Of a DNA stretch of 64,000 nt, positions 7,637 to 16,763 are shown piece by piece (the first letter of the stretch is position 1; each line of letters starts with the position of its first letter). The DNA is from CAJCJE01 sp035948315 (GTDB taxonomy: Bacteria > Actinomycetota > Actinomycetes > Mycobacteriales > Pseudonocardiaceae). Position numbers and translations under genes: made by a program. The notes beneath the pieces were generated by a model. That model was not told where the DNA came from. It saw nothing but the letters and a program-made list of their open reading frames with translations, and made no database searches. The stretch covers positions 62,001-126,000 of the forward strand of contig DASZJG010000060.1 of the NCBI GenBank assembly GCA_035948315.1. Direction: 5' to 3'.

Positions 7637-8300
7637 TCATCGTAGGTCAGACTTACTTTCTGTACCAGATGTCCGATGTCGCTGATATCTCCCAGATAGT
7701 CGGACCGCAGGGTGATCGACAACGTCGCTTCGTTGGTGGCGTAATGCACCCGGATGGTGAGCTGGGTCAGATCGAACAGCCGCCCGAGCAACTCCTCCGG
7801 CGCCCGGTTCATGTTGACCGCCAGATACGGCAATGCCTCCAAGATCAACCTGATCGGCGCTCGGCCGGTCCGGCTCGGCGGCGAGTTGGAGGTCCAACTC
7901 CGCGACCGTCGCCAGCAACGACTCGCGTTCGGCTTCCAGTTCGTTGTAGCGCTGCCGCAACCCCTGGCCGAACGGGTCACGAGCGTCAGCTTCGTCAACT
8001 TGCCGCAACACATCGGCCTGCTTGCGGCTGATCTCGGCCACGGCGCGATTGGCCCGTTCCAATCCAGCCTGCCGGTCGCAGCGCGCGGCGTCGTCGATCT
8101 GCGTGAGACTCGCGAGGAACTTGTCCAAGCGGAGGTTGAGGCGCTGGGCGATGGCGTCGAATCCGAGCTTTTCGTAGTAGCGCCATGTCGCCATCGTGGT
8201 GACGGTCGCGCCTCGATCGTCGTCCGGTTCGAGGCGCGTCTTGAACAAACCCTTCTGCGCCTTCACCGGGGTTGGGATGACGGAACCGCTTCGCTTTGTA
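7637..8300 (-). pseudogene. Decayed large serine recombinase, C-terminal part
   Basis: Reading leftwards, YYEKLGFDAIAQRLN resembles the recombinase domain, then ARCDRQAGLERANRAVAEI and RYNELEAERESLLATVAEL give the coiled-coil region, and after a frame change near 7845 the text continues LEALPYLAVNMNRAPEELL and FDLTQLTIRVHY. The catalytic serine domain and the stretch between RLN and the coiled coil are missing. It is thus internally deleted, frameshifted and inactive. It lies outside the island's right repeat, so it may belong to an older insertion at the same tRNA. Confidence 0.65.
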
Positions 8301-8392
8301 ACCATGGCACGGTTTGCCAACGACGACGGGTGACTGCTCGCATGCTGTTCGGATCGCATCGAGAATGCGCTTCGCTCTCGATGCGCTGTTGT

Positions 8393-9421
8393 TCAGGCGG
8401 CGGAGCGTTCGGCGGACGAGCGGCGGCGCAGACTCGCGATGGCGGCGGCCGGTGGTGTGTAGGCAACGTCGTTGGGGCCCGCATCGGTGCCAGGTGGCGC
8501 TATCTCGTCGATCCGATCCAGGATCTCGTCGTCCAGGGTGACCTCGGTGCCGGCCAGCAGGTCGTCGAGTTGCTCCATCGTGCGCGGGCCGATGAGCGCC
8601 GAGGTGACACCGGGATGGGCGATCGCGAACGCCATCGCCAGATGCGTGAGCTTCAGACCGGCCTTGTCGGCGAGCGGGACGAGCGCTTCGACGACGTCGA
8701 GCTTGCGGTCATCCTGGAAGTGTCGCGGCATGCCGCCGGAGCGGTGCGTGTCGGCCTGTTGGCCCCTGCGGAACCGGCCAGTGAGCAGGCCCTGGCCCAA
8801 GGGACTCCAGACCAGTACGCCCATCCCGTAGCGCTGGGTGACCGGCAGCACCTCGCGTTCGATGCTCCGGTTGAGTATCGAGTATGGCGGCTGTTCGGTG
8901 CGGAAGCGTTCCAGCCCGCGCCGTTCGGCGACCCACTGCGCCTCGACGATGTCGGAGGCCGGGAAGGTCGACGTTCCGATCGCGCGCACCTTGCCGCTGT
9001 GGATCAGGTCCGACATCGCTGACAGCGTCTCCTCGATGTCGACCGTCGGGTCGGGGCGGTGGATCTGGTAGAGGTCGAGGTGATCGGTTTCCAGGCGGCG
9101 CAGGGAGTTCTCGACGGCGGTGACGATCCATCGCCGCGAGTTCCCTTGGTGGTTGGGATCCTCGCCCATCGGATAGTGCACCTTGCTGGCGAGCACGACA
9201 TCTTCGCGGCGGCCCCTGAGCGCCTTGCCCACGATCACCTCGGATTCGCCCGCCGAGTACACGTCGGCGGTGTCGACGAAGTTGATCCCCGCATCCAGTG
9301 CTTTGTGGATGATCCTGATCGAGTCGTCGTGGTCGGGATTTCCCATGGCACCGAACATCATGGTGCCCAGGGCATAAGGGCTGACCTTGATTCCCGTCCG
9401 CCCCAACGTGCGGTACTTCAT
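8393..9421 (-). CDS. Aldo/keto reductase
   Basis: 342 residues of a TIM-barrel NADPH-dependent oxidoreductase. The catalytic tetrad is visible: Asp and Tyr in VDTADVYSAGESE, Lys in VLASKVHYP and His in LYQIHRPD. SALIGPRTMEQLDDLL is the C-terminal cofactor-binding signature. It belongs to the YajO/AKR11-12-like group acting on aldehydes or ketones; the substrate is unknown. AAGGGG precedes the ATG. It follows the nitroreductase-like gene by six bases, so they form an operon, possibly with the AraC regulator upstream. Confidence 0.92.
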   Translation of the reverse strand: MKYRTLGRTGIKVSPYALGTMMFGAMGNPDHDDSIRIIHKALDAGINFVDTADVYSAGESEVIVGKALRGRREDVVLASKVHYPMGEDPNHQGNSRRWIVTAVENSLRRLETDHLDLYQIHRPDPTVDIEETLSAMSDLIHSGKVRAIGTSTFPASDIVEAQWVAERRGLERFRTEQPPYSILNRSIEREVLPVTQRYGMGVLVWSPLGQGLLTGRFRRGQQADTHRSGGMPRHFQDDRKLDVVEALVPLADKAGLKLTHLAMAFAIAHPGVTSALIGPRTMEQLDDLLAGTEVTLDDEILDRIDEIAPPGTDAGPNDVAYTPPAAAIASLRRRSSAERSAA

Positions 9422-9427
9422 GTTTGC

Positions 9428-9871
9428 TCATCCCCTTTCGGCGGCCGCTGCCCGCAGCCGCTCGTCGTCGAACACGATCTCGACCAGCGGGCTGCGCGTG
9501 AACCAGTCGTCAAAACTCTGCCGCGAGCCCCCGGTCCCGAGGTCGGCGCGGTTCTGTAGGTCGAGGACCGCGGTGATCACCCGACGCCGAGTCGCCTCGT
9601 CCACCGGGACCGCGGCCGCAGGCAGGTCCGCGGTGACAGCATGCTTGAGATGCACGGTGAATCGCGGGTTGGCGCGCAGGTTCGCATACCAGCCGCGCGG
9701 GGTCGGCATACCGGTCAGATACCAGTGACCGTCCACTCGGTGAAACCACACCTCGACCCGGCGAGGCACACCACTGCGCCTGCCGACCGTCGTGATGTCG
9801 ATCGTGCGCTCGGCTCTGGTGGAGTCCGGCCCGATGGCCAGCGCTCGGAGGATGGCTTCGGGGACGGTCAT
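9428..9871 (-). CDS. Deazaflavin (F420)-dependent nitroreductase-family protein
   Basis: About 147 residues from the ATG at 9871, which has a GGGAG ribosome site; a longer open frame to 9985 is unlikely to be used. The core IDITTVGRRSGVPRRVEVWF then WYLTGMPTPRGWYANLRANP is the split beta-barrel of Ddn/DUF385 proteins that use F420H2 to reduce small molecules or quinones. The organism would therefore be an F420 producer, as most actinomycetes are. It sits between an AraC regulator and an aldo/keto reductase on the same strand. Confidence 0.85.
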   Translation of the reverse strand: MTVPEAILRALAIGPDSTRAERTIDITTVGRRSGVPRRVEVWFHRVDGHWYLTGMPTPRGWYANLRANPRFTVHLKHAVTADLPAAAVPVDEATRRRVITAVLDLQNRADLGTGGSRQSFDDWFTRSPLVEIVFDDERLRAAAAERG

Positions 9872-9981
9872 TTCTCTCCCGGTGGCGCGATTGCTGAGGT
9901 ATCTCCATGAGATCAGCACCGCCAACGCCCCGCCAGCAAGATCCTCTCGGATACTTGCACAATCCTCTTCCCGTACGGCTG

Positions 9982-10884
9982 TCACGGCAACGCGGCGGTG
10001 ACTCGTGCACCGGCCCGCATCCGCGCGGCATCAACCCTGGGCGGGGCACCGAACAGGCGCCGGTACTCCCGGCTGAACTGTGAAGAACTGTCGTATCCAA
10101 CCAGGTGACCAACACCGGAAACATCGTTCGGCCGGTTCGCCAGCAGCAGTCGTGCCGCCTGCAGCCGGATCTGCTTCTGGAACTGGATCGGGCTCATGCC
10201 CGTCACCGTCTGGAAGTTCCGGTGAAACGCGGAGACACTCATCCCCGAGAATTGGGCGAGTTCCTCGACCCGGAAGGGCTGGGCGTAGTTCTCCCGGATC
10301 CACCGCGCAGCGCGTCTGACATGCGTCAGGCTGCTGTCGGCCAGGCCGAGCTGACGGACGGTCTCACCTTGCTCCCCGGTCATCAGCCGCCAGAGGATTT
10401 CGCGTTTGACCAGCGGAACCAGTGCCGCCCGGTCCCGTGGCCGGTCCAGCAGGCGCAGCAGGCGCACGATCGCGTCGAGTAATTCGTCCGGGGCCGCGCT
10501 GACCGCGATCCCGAGGCGTGCGGAGCCGGGGGTCCGCGGCAGATCCTCGGGCCCGGCCTGCAACAGCAACTCCGCGATGAGGGCGGGTTCGAGCGTCATG
10601 CCGAAACCGAGTGCGGGCCGGCCGGGGACGGCATCGACGAAGTATCCGGTCAACGGCAGGTCGACCGAGGCGATGAGGTACTGACCAATGCCGTACTCGT
10701 AAACGTGGTCACCCAGCGCCAGACGTTTGCTGCCCTGTACCACGACCGCCAACACCGTGCCGGACATCAACGAGCCCGGCGACACGGTCTGGTCGGCCCG
10801 GCAGATCTGGATGCCGTCGATGGCCGTGGTCGAATCCGGACGCACGTGCCGTTCGATCAGTTCGCGAAGCTCGTCCACGGACAT
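9982..10884 (-). CDS. AraC-family transcriptional regulator
   Basis: 300 residues. The N-terminal cupin-like AraC_N domain (about 1-160, PGSLMSGTVLAVVVQGSKRL) is followed by two helix-turn-helix motifs, VEELAQFSGMSVSAFHRNF and the C-terminal region with VSGVGHLVGYDSSSQFSREY then RRLFGAPP. This is the CmrA/RipA-type subgroup often found beside oxidoreductase genes. It probably controls the nitroreductase and aldo/keto reductase genes that follow it, 110 bases downstream of its stop. Effector unknown. Confidence 0.9.
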   Translation of the reverse strand: MSVDELRELIERHVRPDSTTAIDGIQICRADQTVSPGSLMSGTVLAVVVQGSKRLALGDHVYEYGIGQYLIASVDLPLTGYFVDAVPGRPALGFGMTLEPALIAELLLQAGPEDLPRTPGSARLGIAVSAAPDELLDAIVRLLRLLDRPRDRAALVPLVKREILWRLMTGEQGETVRQLGLADSSLTHVRRAARWIRENYAQPFRVEELAQFSGMSVSAFHRNFQTVTGMSPIQFQKQIRLQAARLLLANRPNDVSGVGHLVGYDSSSQFSREYRRLFGAPPRVDAARMRAGARVTAALP

Positions 10885-10961
10885 ACCACCATTCCAGCAG
10901 AAACGCGGGTCGATGGCCGGGTGGTGAGAGGAATGTGCACGAACATGCGAGTTTCGTACAC

Positions 10962-11045
10962 CTGTGATGAACGGTGAGCGCGGGCCGGCGAAGTAGGCGA
11001 CGGCTTCGGCGATTTCGTCGGGCCGCCCGAGGCGCCGCGGCGAGC
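10962..11045 (-). pseudogene. Short-chain dehydrogenase C-terminal remnant
   Basis: In the third minus frame, GRPDEIAEAVAYFAGPRSPF followed by ITG matches the conserved C-terminal stretch of SDR enzymes. Nothing upstream keeps the Rossmann domain in any frame, and the frame runs on without a proper end. It is a stub of a lost gene. The rest of 10885-11252 holds no recognisable coding sequence. Confidence 0.6.
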
Positions 11046-11252
11046 CCCGCCGATGCCGTTCGGCCCGAGCTCAAGGGTCCAACTACGCGCACCGCTCTCC
11101 CTGGGATCAGCGTGGCACGGCCGCGACGATCTCTGCATGCCCCTGCCATGGGCACCCATGGCGGGCATGCCGCGGCAAGCCCGCGCTTGGCCGTGCGCAC
11201 CATGGATCGTCGGGCGGTCCGCGAGCGGACGGCTGATGCGTCAGGCGTGCGG

Positions 11253-11852
11253 TCAACCGCGGCTCGCCGGGACTCCACAGTGGAGTCTGAGCAACGGGAG
11301 AGCGATGTCGTCGACGATCTCGATGATGGTGGCGTCGTCGGCCAGGACGCCGTAGCGCAGGGTCTCGCCGCGGAGCAGGTCGAACGGGACACGCAGGACC
11401 CGGTCACGACACTGGTCGGTGCGCAACTCGCCGCGTGCGACGGCCCGGGTGAGCAACGGTCGGATCAGCTCGAGGGTCTCGCCCTGGTCGCTGCGGCGGA
11501 GCTTCTCGAACACGTCCGGTTGGCCGAACGTGTCGGCGATGAGGCCGGGCAGCGTGTCGCCGGGCGCCCGACGCAACGCCTCGGTGCCGCGGCTGAGGAG
11601 TTCGAGCAGGTCTCCGCGCAGCGAGCCGGTGTCGATGTCGGCTTTCGGTGATGGCGTGTGGTGTGCGAGTGCGGCGAAGACCAGCTTGGCCTTGGTCGGC
11701 CAGCGGCGGTAGATCACCGGTTTGCTGGTGCCGGCGCGGGCGGCGACGTTGTCCATAGTCAGCTTCGGGTAGCCGACCTCGAGTAGTTCCGCCCACGCGG
11801 CCGTGAGCAGTGCGTGCTCCAACTCCTCGCCGCGGCGCCGGCCACCGGTCAT
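11253..11852 (-). CDS. TetR-family regulator (first of a related pair)
   Basis: 199 residues. The helix-turn-helix TMDNVAARAGTSKPVIYRRW, followed by PTKAKLVFAA, is a standard TetR_N. The C-terminal ligand domain is of the TetR_C type seen with RRW-T/A-K-A-x-LV proteins. It is clearly paralogous to the TetR at 16764-17363: both begin near GGRRRG and share RAGTSKPV-YRRW and the C-terminal pattern EIVDDIALPLL / EIVDRILLPVL. It faces away from the SDR-P450 operon and most likely represses it together with itself. Confidence 0.92.
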   Translation of the reverse strand: MTGGRRRGEELEHALLTAAWAELLEVGYPKLTMDNVAARAGTSKPVIYRRWPTKAKLVFAALAHHTPSPKADIDTGSLRGDLLELLSRGTEALRRAPGDTLPGLIADTFGQPDVFEKLRRSDQGETLELIRPLLTRAVARGELRTDQCRDRVLRVPFDLLRGETLRYGVLADDATIIEIVDDIALPLLRLHCGVPASRG

Positions 11853-11882
11853 GGGACTCTCCGATTAGATCCGTTGCGTTTC

Positions 11883-11899
11883 TTAGTCCGACAGTCTAA
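11883..11899. promoter_or_regulatory. Imperfect palindrome between TetR and SDR genes, probable operator
   Basis: TTAGTCCGACAGTCTAA is an imperfect inverted repeat (six of eight arm positions pair) in the 95-base divergent space between the TetR and SDR starts. Position and shape fit an operator controlling both promoters. A second short element GACAGTGTC lies downstream at about 11917. Confidence 0.45.
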
Positions 11900-11947
11900 C
11901 CTCGAGCTGAAGATACGGACAGTGTCTTAAGCGAGGGGACCACACTT

Positions 11948-12757
11948 ATGAGCAAGACCTGGTTCATCACCGGCGCCTCACGCGGCTTCGGCCGCAACTG
12001 GACCGAGGCCGCCCTGCGCCGCGGCGACACGGTCGCCGCGACCGCCCGCGACACCGACACCCTCAAAGACCTCGCCGACACCTTCGGCGACGCGATCCTG
12101 CCCCTCGCGCTGGACGTCACCGACCACGCCGCCGCCGTCGCCGCGGTCGGTCAGGCGCACGCCCACTTCGGCCGGCTCGACGTCGTGGTGAACAACGCCG
12201 GCTACGGGCACTTCGGCTTCCTCGAAGAGATCACCGAGACCGAGGCCCGCGCCCAGATCGAGACCAACGTGTTCGGTGCCCTGTGGGTGACCCAGGCCGC
12301 GATCCCGCTGCTGCGCGCACAGGGCTCCGGGCACATCGTGCAGATCTCCAGCATCGGCGGCGTGGCCGCGTTCGCCGGCCTGGGCATCTACCACGCTTCG
12401 AAATGGGCGCTGGAAGGCTTCTCCGAAGCCCTGTCCCAGGAAGTCGCCCCGTTCGGTATCAAGGTCACCCTGATCGAACCGGGCGGCTACGCGACCGACT
12501 GGGCCGGTTCCTCGGCCGTGCACTCCGCACCCCACCCGGCTTATCAGCCGATGCGCGAGGCCAGGGCCCAGGGGCGAGCCGGCTACCAGGCGCCCGGGCC
12601 CGACGCGACCACCGCGGCCGTGTTCGCCGTCGTGGATGCGGAGAACCCGCCGCTGCGGCTGCTGCTTTCCGGTGGCGCCTATGACATCGCCCAGGGCGTG
12701 TACCAGCAGCGATTGCACACGTGGTCGGAATGGGAAACCACGTCTCGTTCCGCCTAG
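11948..12757 (+). CDS. Short-chain dehydrogenase/reductase
   Basis: 269 residues. The N-terminal cofactor motif is TGASRGFG (classical TGxxxGxG), NNAG is present, and the catalytic Ser and Y-x3-K appear as SSIGGVAAFAGLGIYHASKW. The C-terminal length fits the classical SDR family acting on secondary alcohols or ketones. Substrate is unknown. It is the first gene of a rightward operon with P450, P450, ferredoxin and epoxide hydrolase; only 21 bases separate it from the P450. Confidence 0.93.
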   Translation: MSKTWFITGASRGFGRNWTEAALRRGDTVAATARDTDTLKDLADTFGDAILPLALDVTDHAAAVAAVGQAHAHFGRLDVVVNNAGYGHFGFLEEITETEARAQIETNVFGALWVTQAAIPLLRAQGSGHIVQISSIGGVAAFAGLGIYHASKWALEGFSEALSQEVAPFGIKVTLIEPGGYATDWAGSSAVHSAPHPAYQPMREARAQGRAGYQAPGPDATTAAVFAVVDAENPPLRLLLSGGAYDIAQGVYQQRLHTWSEWETTSRSA

Positions 12758-12778
12758 TTCTGGCAAGGGGAGGACCAC

Positions 12779-14017
12779 ATGTTGGAGACCGAGCGTGCCG
12801 ATGCCGCAACAGCTGACAGCACAACGCAAGCAACGTTTCCGCCGAAGCGGTGTCCGTTCGGTGGGCAGGCGGAGTACGAGCGACTGCGGGAACAAGGAAC
12901 CATCAGCAAGGTGCCCACCGTCGACGGCGGTACCCCCTGGTGCGCGACGAACCGCAACGACGTCAAGGCGATCCTGGTCGATCCCAGGTTCAGCTCCAAT
13001 CGGCGCGATCCGAAGTTCCCGTCACTGATAGCTGACCCGGAGGCCCGCCGGCACTTCCGGAGCCAGCCGCCGATGATGATCACGATGGACGGCGCCGAGC
13101 ACGCGCAGGCCCGGCGGGCGGTGATCGGCGAGTTCACCGTGAAGCGGCTCACCGCGCTGCGGCCCAAGATCCAGGCGATCGTGGACGGCTTCATCGACGA
13201 GATGCTGGCCACCGAGGAGCGGTCGGTCGACCTGGTGAAGGCCCTGTCGCTGCCGGTGCCCTCGCTGGTGATCTGTGAACTGCTCGGCGTGCCCTACGCC
13301 GACCACGACTTCTTCCAGGAGCGCAGTTCCCACCTGATCAACCGCAGCGCCCCGGCCGACGTGCGTGTCAGGGCCACCAACGAGCTCAACGCGTACCTCG
13401 ACCGGCTGCTGACCGCCAAGGAGACCGAACCCGGCGACGACCTGCTCAGCCGGCAGATCGAGAAGCAGCGGGCCGAAGGCACCGTCGACCACGAGAAAAT
13501 GGTCGGCCTCGCCTTGCTGCTGTTGATCGCCGGCCACGAGACGACCGCGAACATGATCTCGCTCGGCGTCGTCGGCCTGCTGAACAACCCGGAGCAGTTG
13601 GCCGCGCTCAAGGCCGATCCGACCAAGAGCGCGATGGCGGTCGAGGAGTCCCTGCGGTACTTCTCGATCGCGGACGCCATTCCCCGGCTGGCCACCGAGG
13701 ACGTCGAGGTCGGCGGGGTGACCATCAAGGCGGGAGAGGGCGTCATCGCATCCGCCCTCGCCGCCAACTTCGATCCCGACGCGTTCACCGACGCCGCCGA
13801 GTTCGATGTGGAGCGGGGCAGCCGTTCGCACGTCGCCTTCGGCTACGGAGCGCACCAGTGCCTCGGCCAGAACCTCGCCCGCCAGGAGTTGGAGATCGTC
13901 TTCGAGACGCTGTTCCGCCGAATTCCCGAGCTGAAGCTGGCCATCCCGATCGACGACATCCCGTTCAAGGAACACGGCGGCGCCTATGGCATCTACGAGC
14001 TGCCGGTCGCCTGGTAA
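12779..14017 (+). CDS. Cytochrome P450 (CYP105-like), first copy
   Basis: 412 residues. Key motifs are the I-helix AGHETT (251-256), the K-helix ExxR (E290-R293, EESLR), and the heme loop FGYGAHQCLG with the heme-ligating C361. Such soluble bacterial class I P450s hydroxylate small lipophilic molecules using electrons from a ferredoxin. It is closely related to the next gene, so the pair arose by duplication. The operon ferredoxin at 15297 is its likely partner; no ferredoxin reductase is encoded nearby. Confidence 0.97.
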   Translation: MLETERADAATADSTTQATFPPKRCPFGGQAEYERLREQGTISKVPTVDGGTPWCATNRNDVKAILVDPRFSSNRRDPKFPSLIADPEARRHFRSQPPMMITMDGAEHAQARRAVIGEFTVKRLTALRPKIQAIVDGFIDEMLATEERSVDLVKALSLPVPSLVICELLGVPYADHDFFQERSSHLINRSAPADVRVRATNELNAYLDRLLTAKETEPGDDLLSRQIEKQRAEGTVDHEKMVGLALLLLIAGHETTANMISLGVVGLLNNPEQLAALKADPTKSAMAVEESLRYFSIADAIPRLATEDVEVGGVTIKAGEGVIASALAANFDPDAFTDAAEFDVERGSRSHVAFGYGAHQCLGQNLARQELEIVFETLFRRIPELKLAIPIDDIPFKEHGGAYGIYELPVAW

Positions 14018-14027
14018 CGGGCCGCCG

Positions 14028-14081
14028 AGTGCCCATTCGATCCACCACACGCTTCCTGTTACCTGGTAAGGAGTTTGTGTC
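14028..14081 (+). repeat. Scar between the P450 genes: duplicated P450 gene ends
   Basis: The 26 bases CGCTTCCTGTTACC..TGGTAAGGAGTT at 14050-14075 are identical to the last codons, stop and following ribosome site of the second P450 (15264-15289), and continue with a similar leader to the next ATG. Just before, GTGCCCATTCGATCCACC (14029-14046) resembles the second P450's own N-terminal codons (about 14126) at 16 of 18 positions. The two pieces look like the ends of a third P450 gene whose middle has been deleted. Confidence 0.55.
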
Positions 14082-15284
14082 ATGTCGACGAACACCATCC
14101 CCGACTACCCACAGCCTCGCGCGGCACAGTGCCCCTTCGATCCGCCACCGGAGAGCCGCGGCATGCCCGCGGTCAGCCGGGTGCGGATCTGGGACGGCAG
14201 CACGCCTTGGCTGATCAGCGGCTACGAGGAACAGCGCGCCGTGCTGTCCGACCAGAGGTTCAGCTCCGACACGCGGATCGAGGGCTTCCCGTACGGCTCG
14301 GCGGGCTTCAAGGCCAACGCTGCGCGCAACCGCTCGTTCATCGGGATGGACGACCCCGAGCACGCCGCCATCCGGCGCATGCTGACCAAGAACTTCATGA
14401 TCAAGCAGGTGGAGGCGATGCGGCCCCGCGTCCAGCAGATCGTGGACGGCCTGATCGACGACATGCTGGCCGGCCCGAACCCGGTGGACCTGGTCGAGGC
14501 ATTCGCGCTGCCGGTGCCCTCGCTGGTCATCTGCGAATTGCTCGGCGTGCCCTACGACAACCACGGCTTCTTCCAGCGCTGCGCAGCGAGGGTGCTGTCC
14601 CGCACGACCAGCCCTGAGGAGTCCCTCGCGGCGTCCGGCGAACTGCTGGAGTACCTGCTCACGCTGGTCGATGCCAAGGATTCCGAACCGGGCGCGGACA
14701 TGATCAGCACGCTCGTGGTCGAGCAGATGCGGCCGGGCAGGCTGACCCGGGCCGAGGTGGCCAACATGGGCCTGATCATGCTGGTCGCCGGCCACGAGAC
14801 CACCGCGAACATGATCGCGCTGGGCACGCTGGCCCTGCTGGAACACCCCGGCCAGCTCGACCAACTGCGGGCTACCGACGACGCGAAGCAGGTCGCCAAC
14901 GCCGTCGAGGAACTGTTGCGCTACCTCACCATCGCGCGCGGCGGCCTCCGGCGGGTAGCCGTTGAGGACCTGGAGGTCGGCGGCCAGTTGGTCAAGGCAG
15001 GCGAAGGCGTCATCCTGGCCAGCGAGGTTGCCAACCGCGACGCCGACGCGTTCCCGGACCCGGACTCGCTGGACATCAGCCGTGCGGCCCGCCACCACGT
15101 GGCGTTCGGCTACGGCGTGCACCAGTGTCTTGGCCAGCCGCTGGCGCGGATGGAGCTGCAAGTCGTCTACAGCACGCTGTACCGGCGCATCCCGACCATG
15201 GAACTGGCGATCCCGTTCGAGGACGTCCAGTACAAGAACGACGCGATCGTCTACGGCGTCCACTCGCTTCCTGTTACCTGGTAA
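14082..15284 (+). CDS. Cytochrome P450 (CYP105-like), second copy
   Basis: 400 residues with I-helix AGHETT (236-241), ExxR in EELLR (277-280) and heme loop FGYGVHQCLG with C349 as the iron ligand. About half of the residues match the upstream P450 by eye, including PVPSLVICELLGVPY and VPYxxHxFFQ. AAGGAG lies eight bases before the ATG. It ends in LPVTW and is followed after 12 bases by the ferredoxin gene, its probable redox partner. Substrate unknown; with the epoxide hydrolase downstream, epoxidation of an alkene is one possible reaction. Confidence 0.97.
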   Translation: MSTNTIPDYPQPRAAQCPFDPPPESRGMPAVSRVRIWDGSTPWLISGYEEQRAVLSDQRFSSDTRIEGFPYGSAGFKANAARNRSFIGMDDPEHAAIRRMLTKNFMIKQVEAMRPRVQQIVDGLIDDMLAGPNPVDLVEAFALPVPSLVICELLGVPYDNHGFFQRCAARVLSRTTSPEESLAASGELLEYLLTLVDAKDSEPGADMISTLVVEQMRPGRLTRAEVANMGLIMLVAGHETTANMIALGTLALLEHPGQLDQLRATDDAKQVANAVEELLRYLTIARGGLRRVAVEDLEVGGQLVKAGEGVILASEVANRDADAFPDPDSLDISRAARHHVAFGYGVHQCLGQPLARMELQVVYSTLYRRIPTMELAIPFEDVQYKNDAIVYGVHSLPVTW

Positions 15285-15296
15285 GGAGTTCATGTC

Positions 15297-15494
15297 ATGA
15301 AGGTTGCTGTCGAGCAGGACAAGTGCGTTGCCTCCGGCCAGTGCGTGCTACTCGCGCCCGATGTGTTCGACCAGCGCGACGAGGACGGGTCCGTGGTGCT
15401 GCTGCAGGAGAACCCGCCCGCCGAGTTGCACGATGACGTCCGCGAGGCCGCCCAGGTGTGCCCGGCGCTGGCCATTCAACTGGCCGAGTCCTGA
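15297..15494 (+). CDS. 3Fe-4S ferredoxin, P450 partner
   Basis: 65 residues. The cluster ligands are C10, C16 and C55 (KCVASGQC and VCPALAI), with the fourth Cys of a 4Fe-4S site replaced, giving the 3Fe-4S type typical of actinobacterial P450 systems. It would carry single electrons from a ferredoxin reductase to the two P450s just upstream. A ribosome site AAGGAG lies close to the ATG; the epoxide hydrolase starts 10 bases after its stop. Confidence 0.95.
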   Translation: MKVAVEQDKCVASGQCVLLAPDVFDQRDEDGSVVLLQENPPAELHDDVREAAQVCPALAIQLAES

Positions 15495-15504
15495 AGGGAC
15501 GGTC

Positions 15505-16653
15505 ATGTCCGAGCAGATCACGCCGTTTCACATCGACATCGCCGACGACGATCTCACGGACCTTCGACACCGCCTGAGCCGGACCCGGTGGCCCGAGCAG
15601 GCCACGGTGTCCGACTGGTCCCAAGGAGTGCCCCTGTCCTATCTGCAAGAATTCTGCCGTTACTGGGCAGAGGACTACGAGTGGCGTGTCCGGGAGAAGA
15701 GGCTCAACCGGTTCCCACAGTTCCGCACGACGATCGACGGCCTGGGCATCCACTTCCTCCACGTGACCTCACCCGAACCCGGAGCCTTCCCACTCATCCT
15801 CACCCATGGCTGGCCGGGTTCGGTGACCGAGTTCGCCGATGTCGTCGGGCCGCTCACCGACCCGGTGGCGCACGGCGGCGACGCCGGCGACGCTTTTCAT
15901 CTGGTGGTGCCCTCCCTGCCCGGGTTCGGCTTCAGCGACAAACCGGCCGCGACAGGCTGGGGCCCGGACCGGATCGCCGACGCTTGGGCCACCCTCATGG
16001 CGCGGCTGGGGTATGAGCGCTATGGCGCACAGGGCGGCGATGCGGGAGCGGTCGTCAGCAGCCGCCTCGGTGCCCGACACCCCGAGCATCTGGCCGGTGT
16101 ACACCTCAATCTCGTTACCGGGCAACCGGATCCGGCTCAGACGACGTTCACGCCAGAAGAGCAGGCGACGCTGACCGAGATGCGGAAGGAGTACGAGCAT
16201 TTTCGCAAGTGGGAAACCGGATACCTGGTTCAGCAGTCCAGCCGGCCGCAGACACTGGGCTACGGACTAACCGATTCCCCGGTCGGGCAGTGCGCGTGGA
16301 TACTGGAGAAATTCTATTCGTGGACCGACTGCGACGGCGATCCGGTAGCCGCTTTCGGCGCGAACCGGCTCCTGGACAACATTTCGCTGTACTGGCTCAC
16401 CGCCACCGCGACCTCGTCGGCCCGACTGTACTGGGAGAGCCAACCTCCATTACCCGATGTCCAAGTGGATGTTCCCACCGGAGCGTCGATCTTTCCCAAG
16501 GAACTCGGCCAACCCTATCGGCCTTGGGTGGAGCGTTGGTTGACGGATCTGCGGTACTGGAGCGAGCTGGATCGGGGCGGCCACTTTGCCGCATTCGAGC
16601 AACCCGAATTGTTCACACAGGAAGTGTGCAAATTCTTCCGTCTCGTTCGTTAG
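15505..16653 (+). CDS. Epoxide hydrolase (alpha/beta fold, EHN domain)
   Basis: 382 residues from the ATG at 15505, ten bases after the ferredoxin stop. The N-terminal EHN domain (about 1-110) is followed by the oxyanion motif HGWPGS (101-106), the nucleophile D179 in AQGGDAGAVV, PSLPGFGFSD, and the catalytic His at about 360 in RGGHFAAFEQP. Juvenile-hormone-type epoxide hydrolases of this form open epoxides to diols. Together with the P450s and SDR it suggests a pathway oxidising a hydrophobic compound through an epoxide and diol. Confidence 0.93.
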   Translation: MSEQITPFHIDIADDDLTDLRHRLSRTRWPEQATVSDWSQGVPLSYLQEFCRYWAEDYEWRVREKRLNRFPQFRTTIDGLGIHFLHVTSPEPGAFPLILTHGWPGSVTEFADVVGPLTDPVAHGGDAGDAFHLVVPSLPGFGFSDKPAATGWGPDRIADAWATLMARLGYERYGAQGGDAGAVVSSRLGARHPEHLAGVHLNLVTGQPDPAQTTFTPEEQATLTEMRKEYEHFRKWETGYLVQQSSRPQTLGYGLTDSPVGQCAWILEKFYSWTDCDGDPVAAFGANRLLDNISLYWLTATATSSARLYWESQPPLPDVQVDVPTGASIFPKELGQPYRPWVERWLTDLRYWSELDRGGHFAAFEQPELFTQEVCKFFRLVR

Positions 16654-16763
16654 GTTTGGCGATCGAGATGATCAGTTCAGGTTTGGGTTGACGACGACAG
16701 TGCCGAACGGTGACCGCCGCATGGACCGTGGCCATTGTCAGTCGCGCGTGGACCCCGTTGGGC

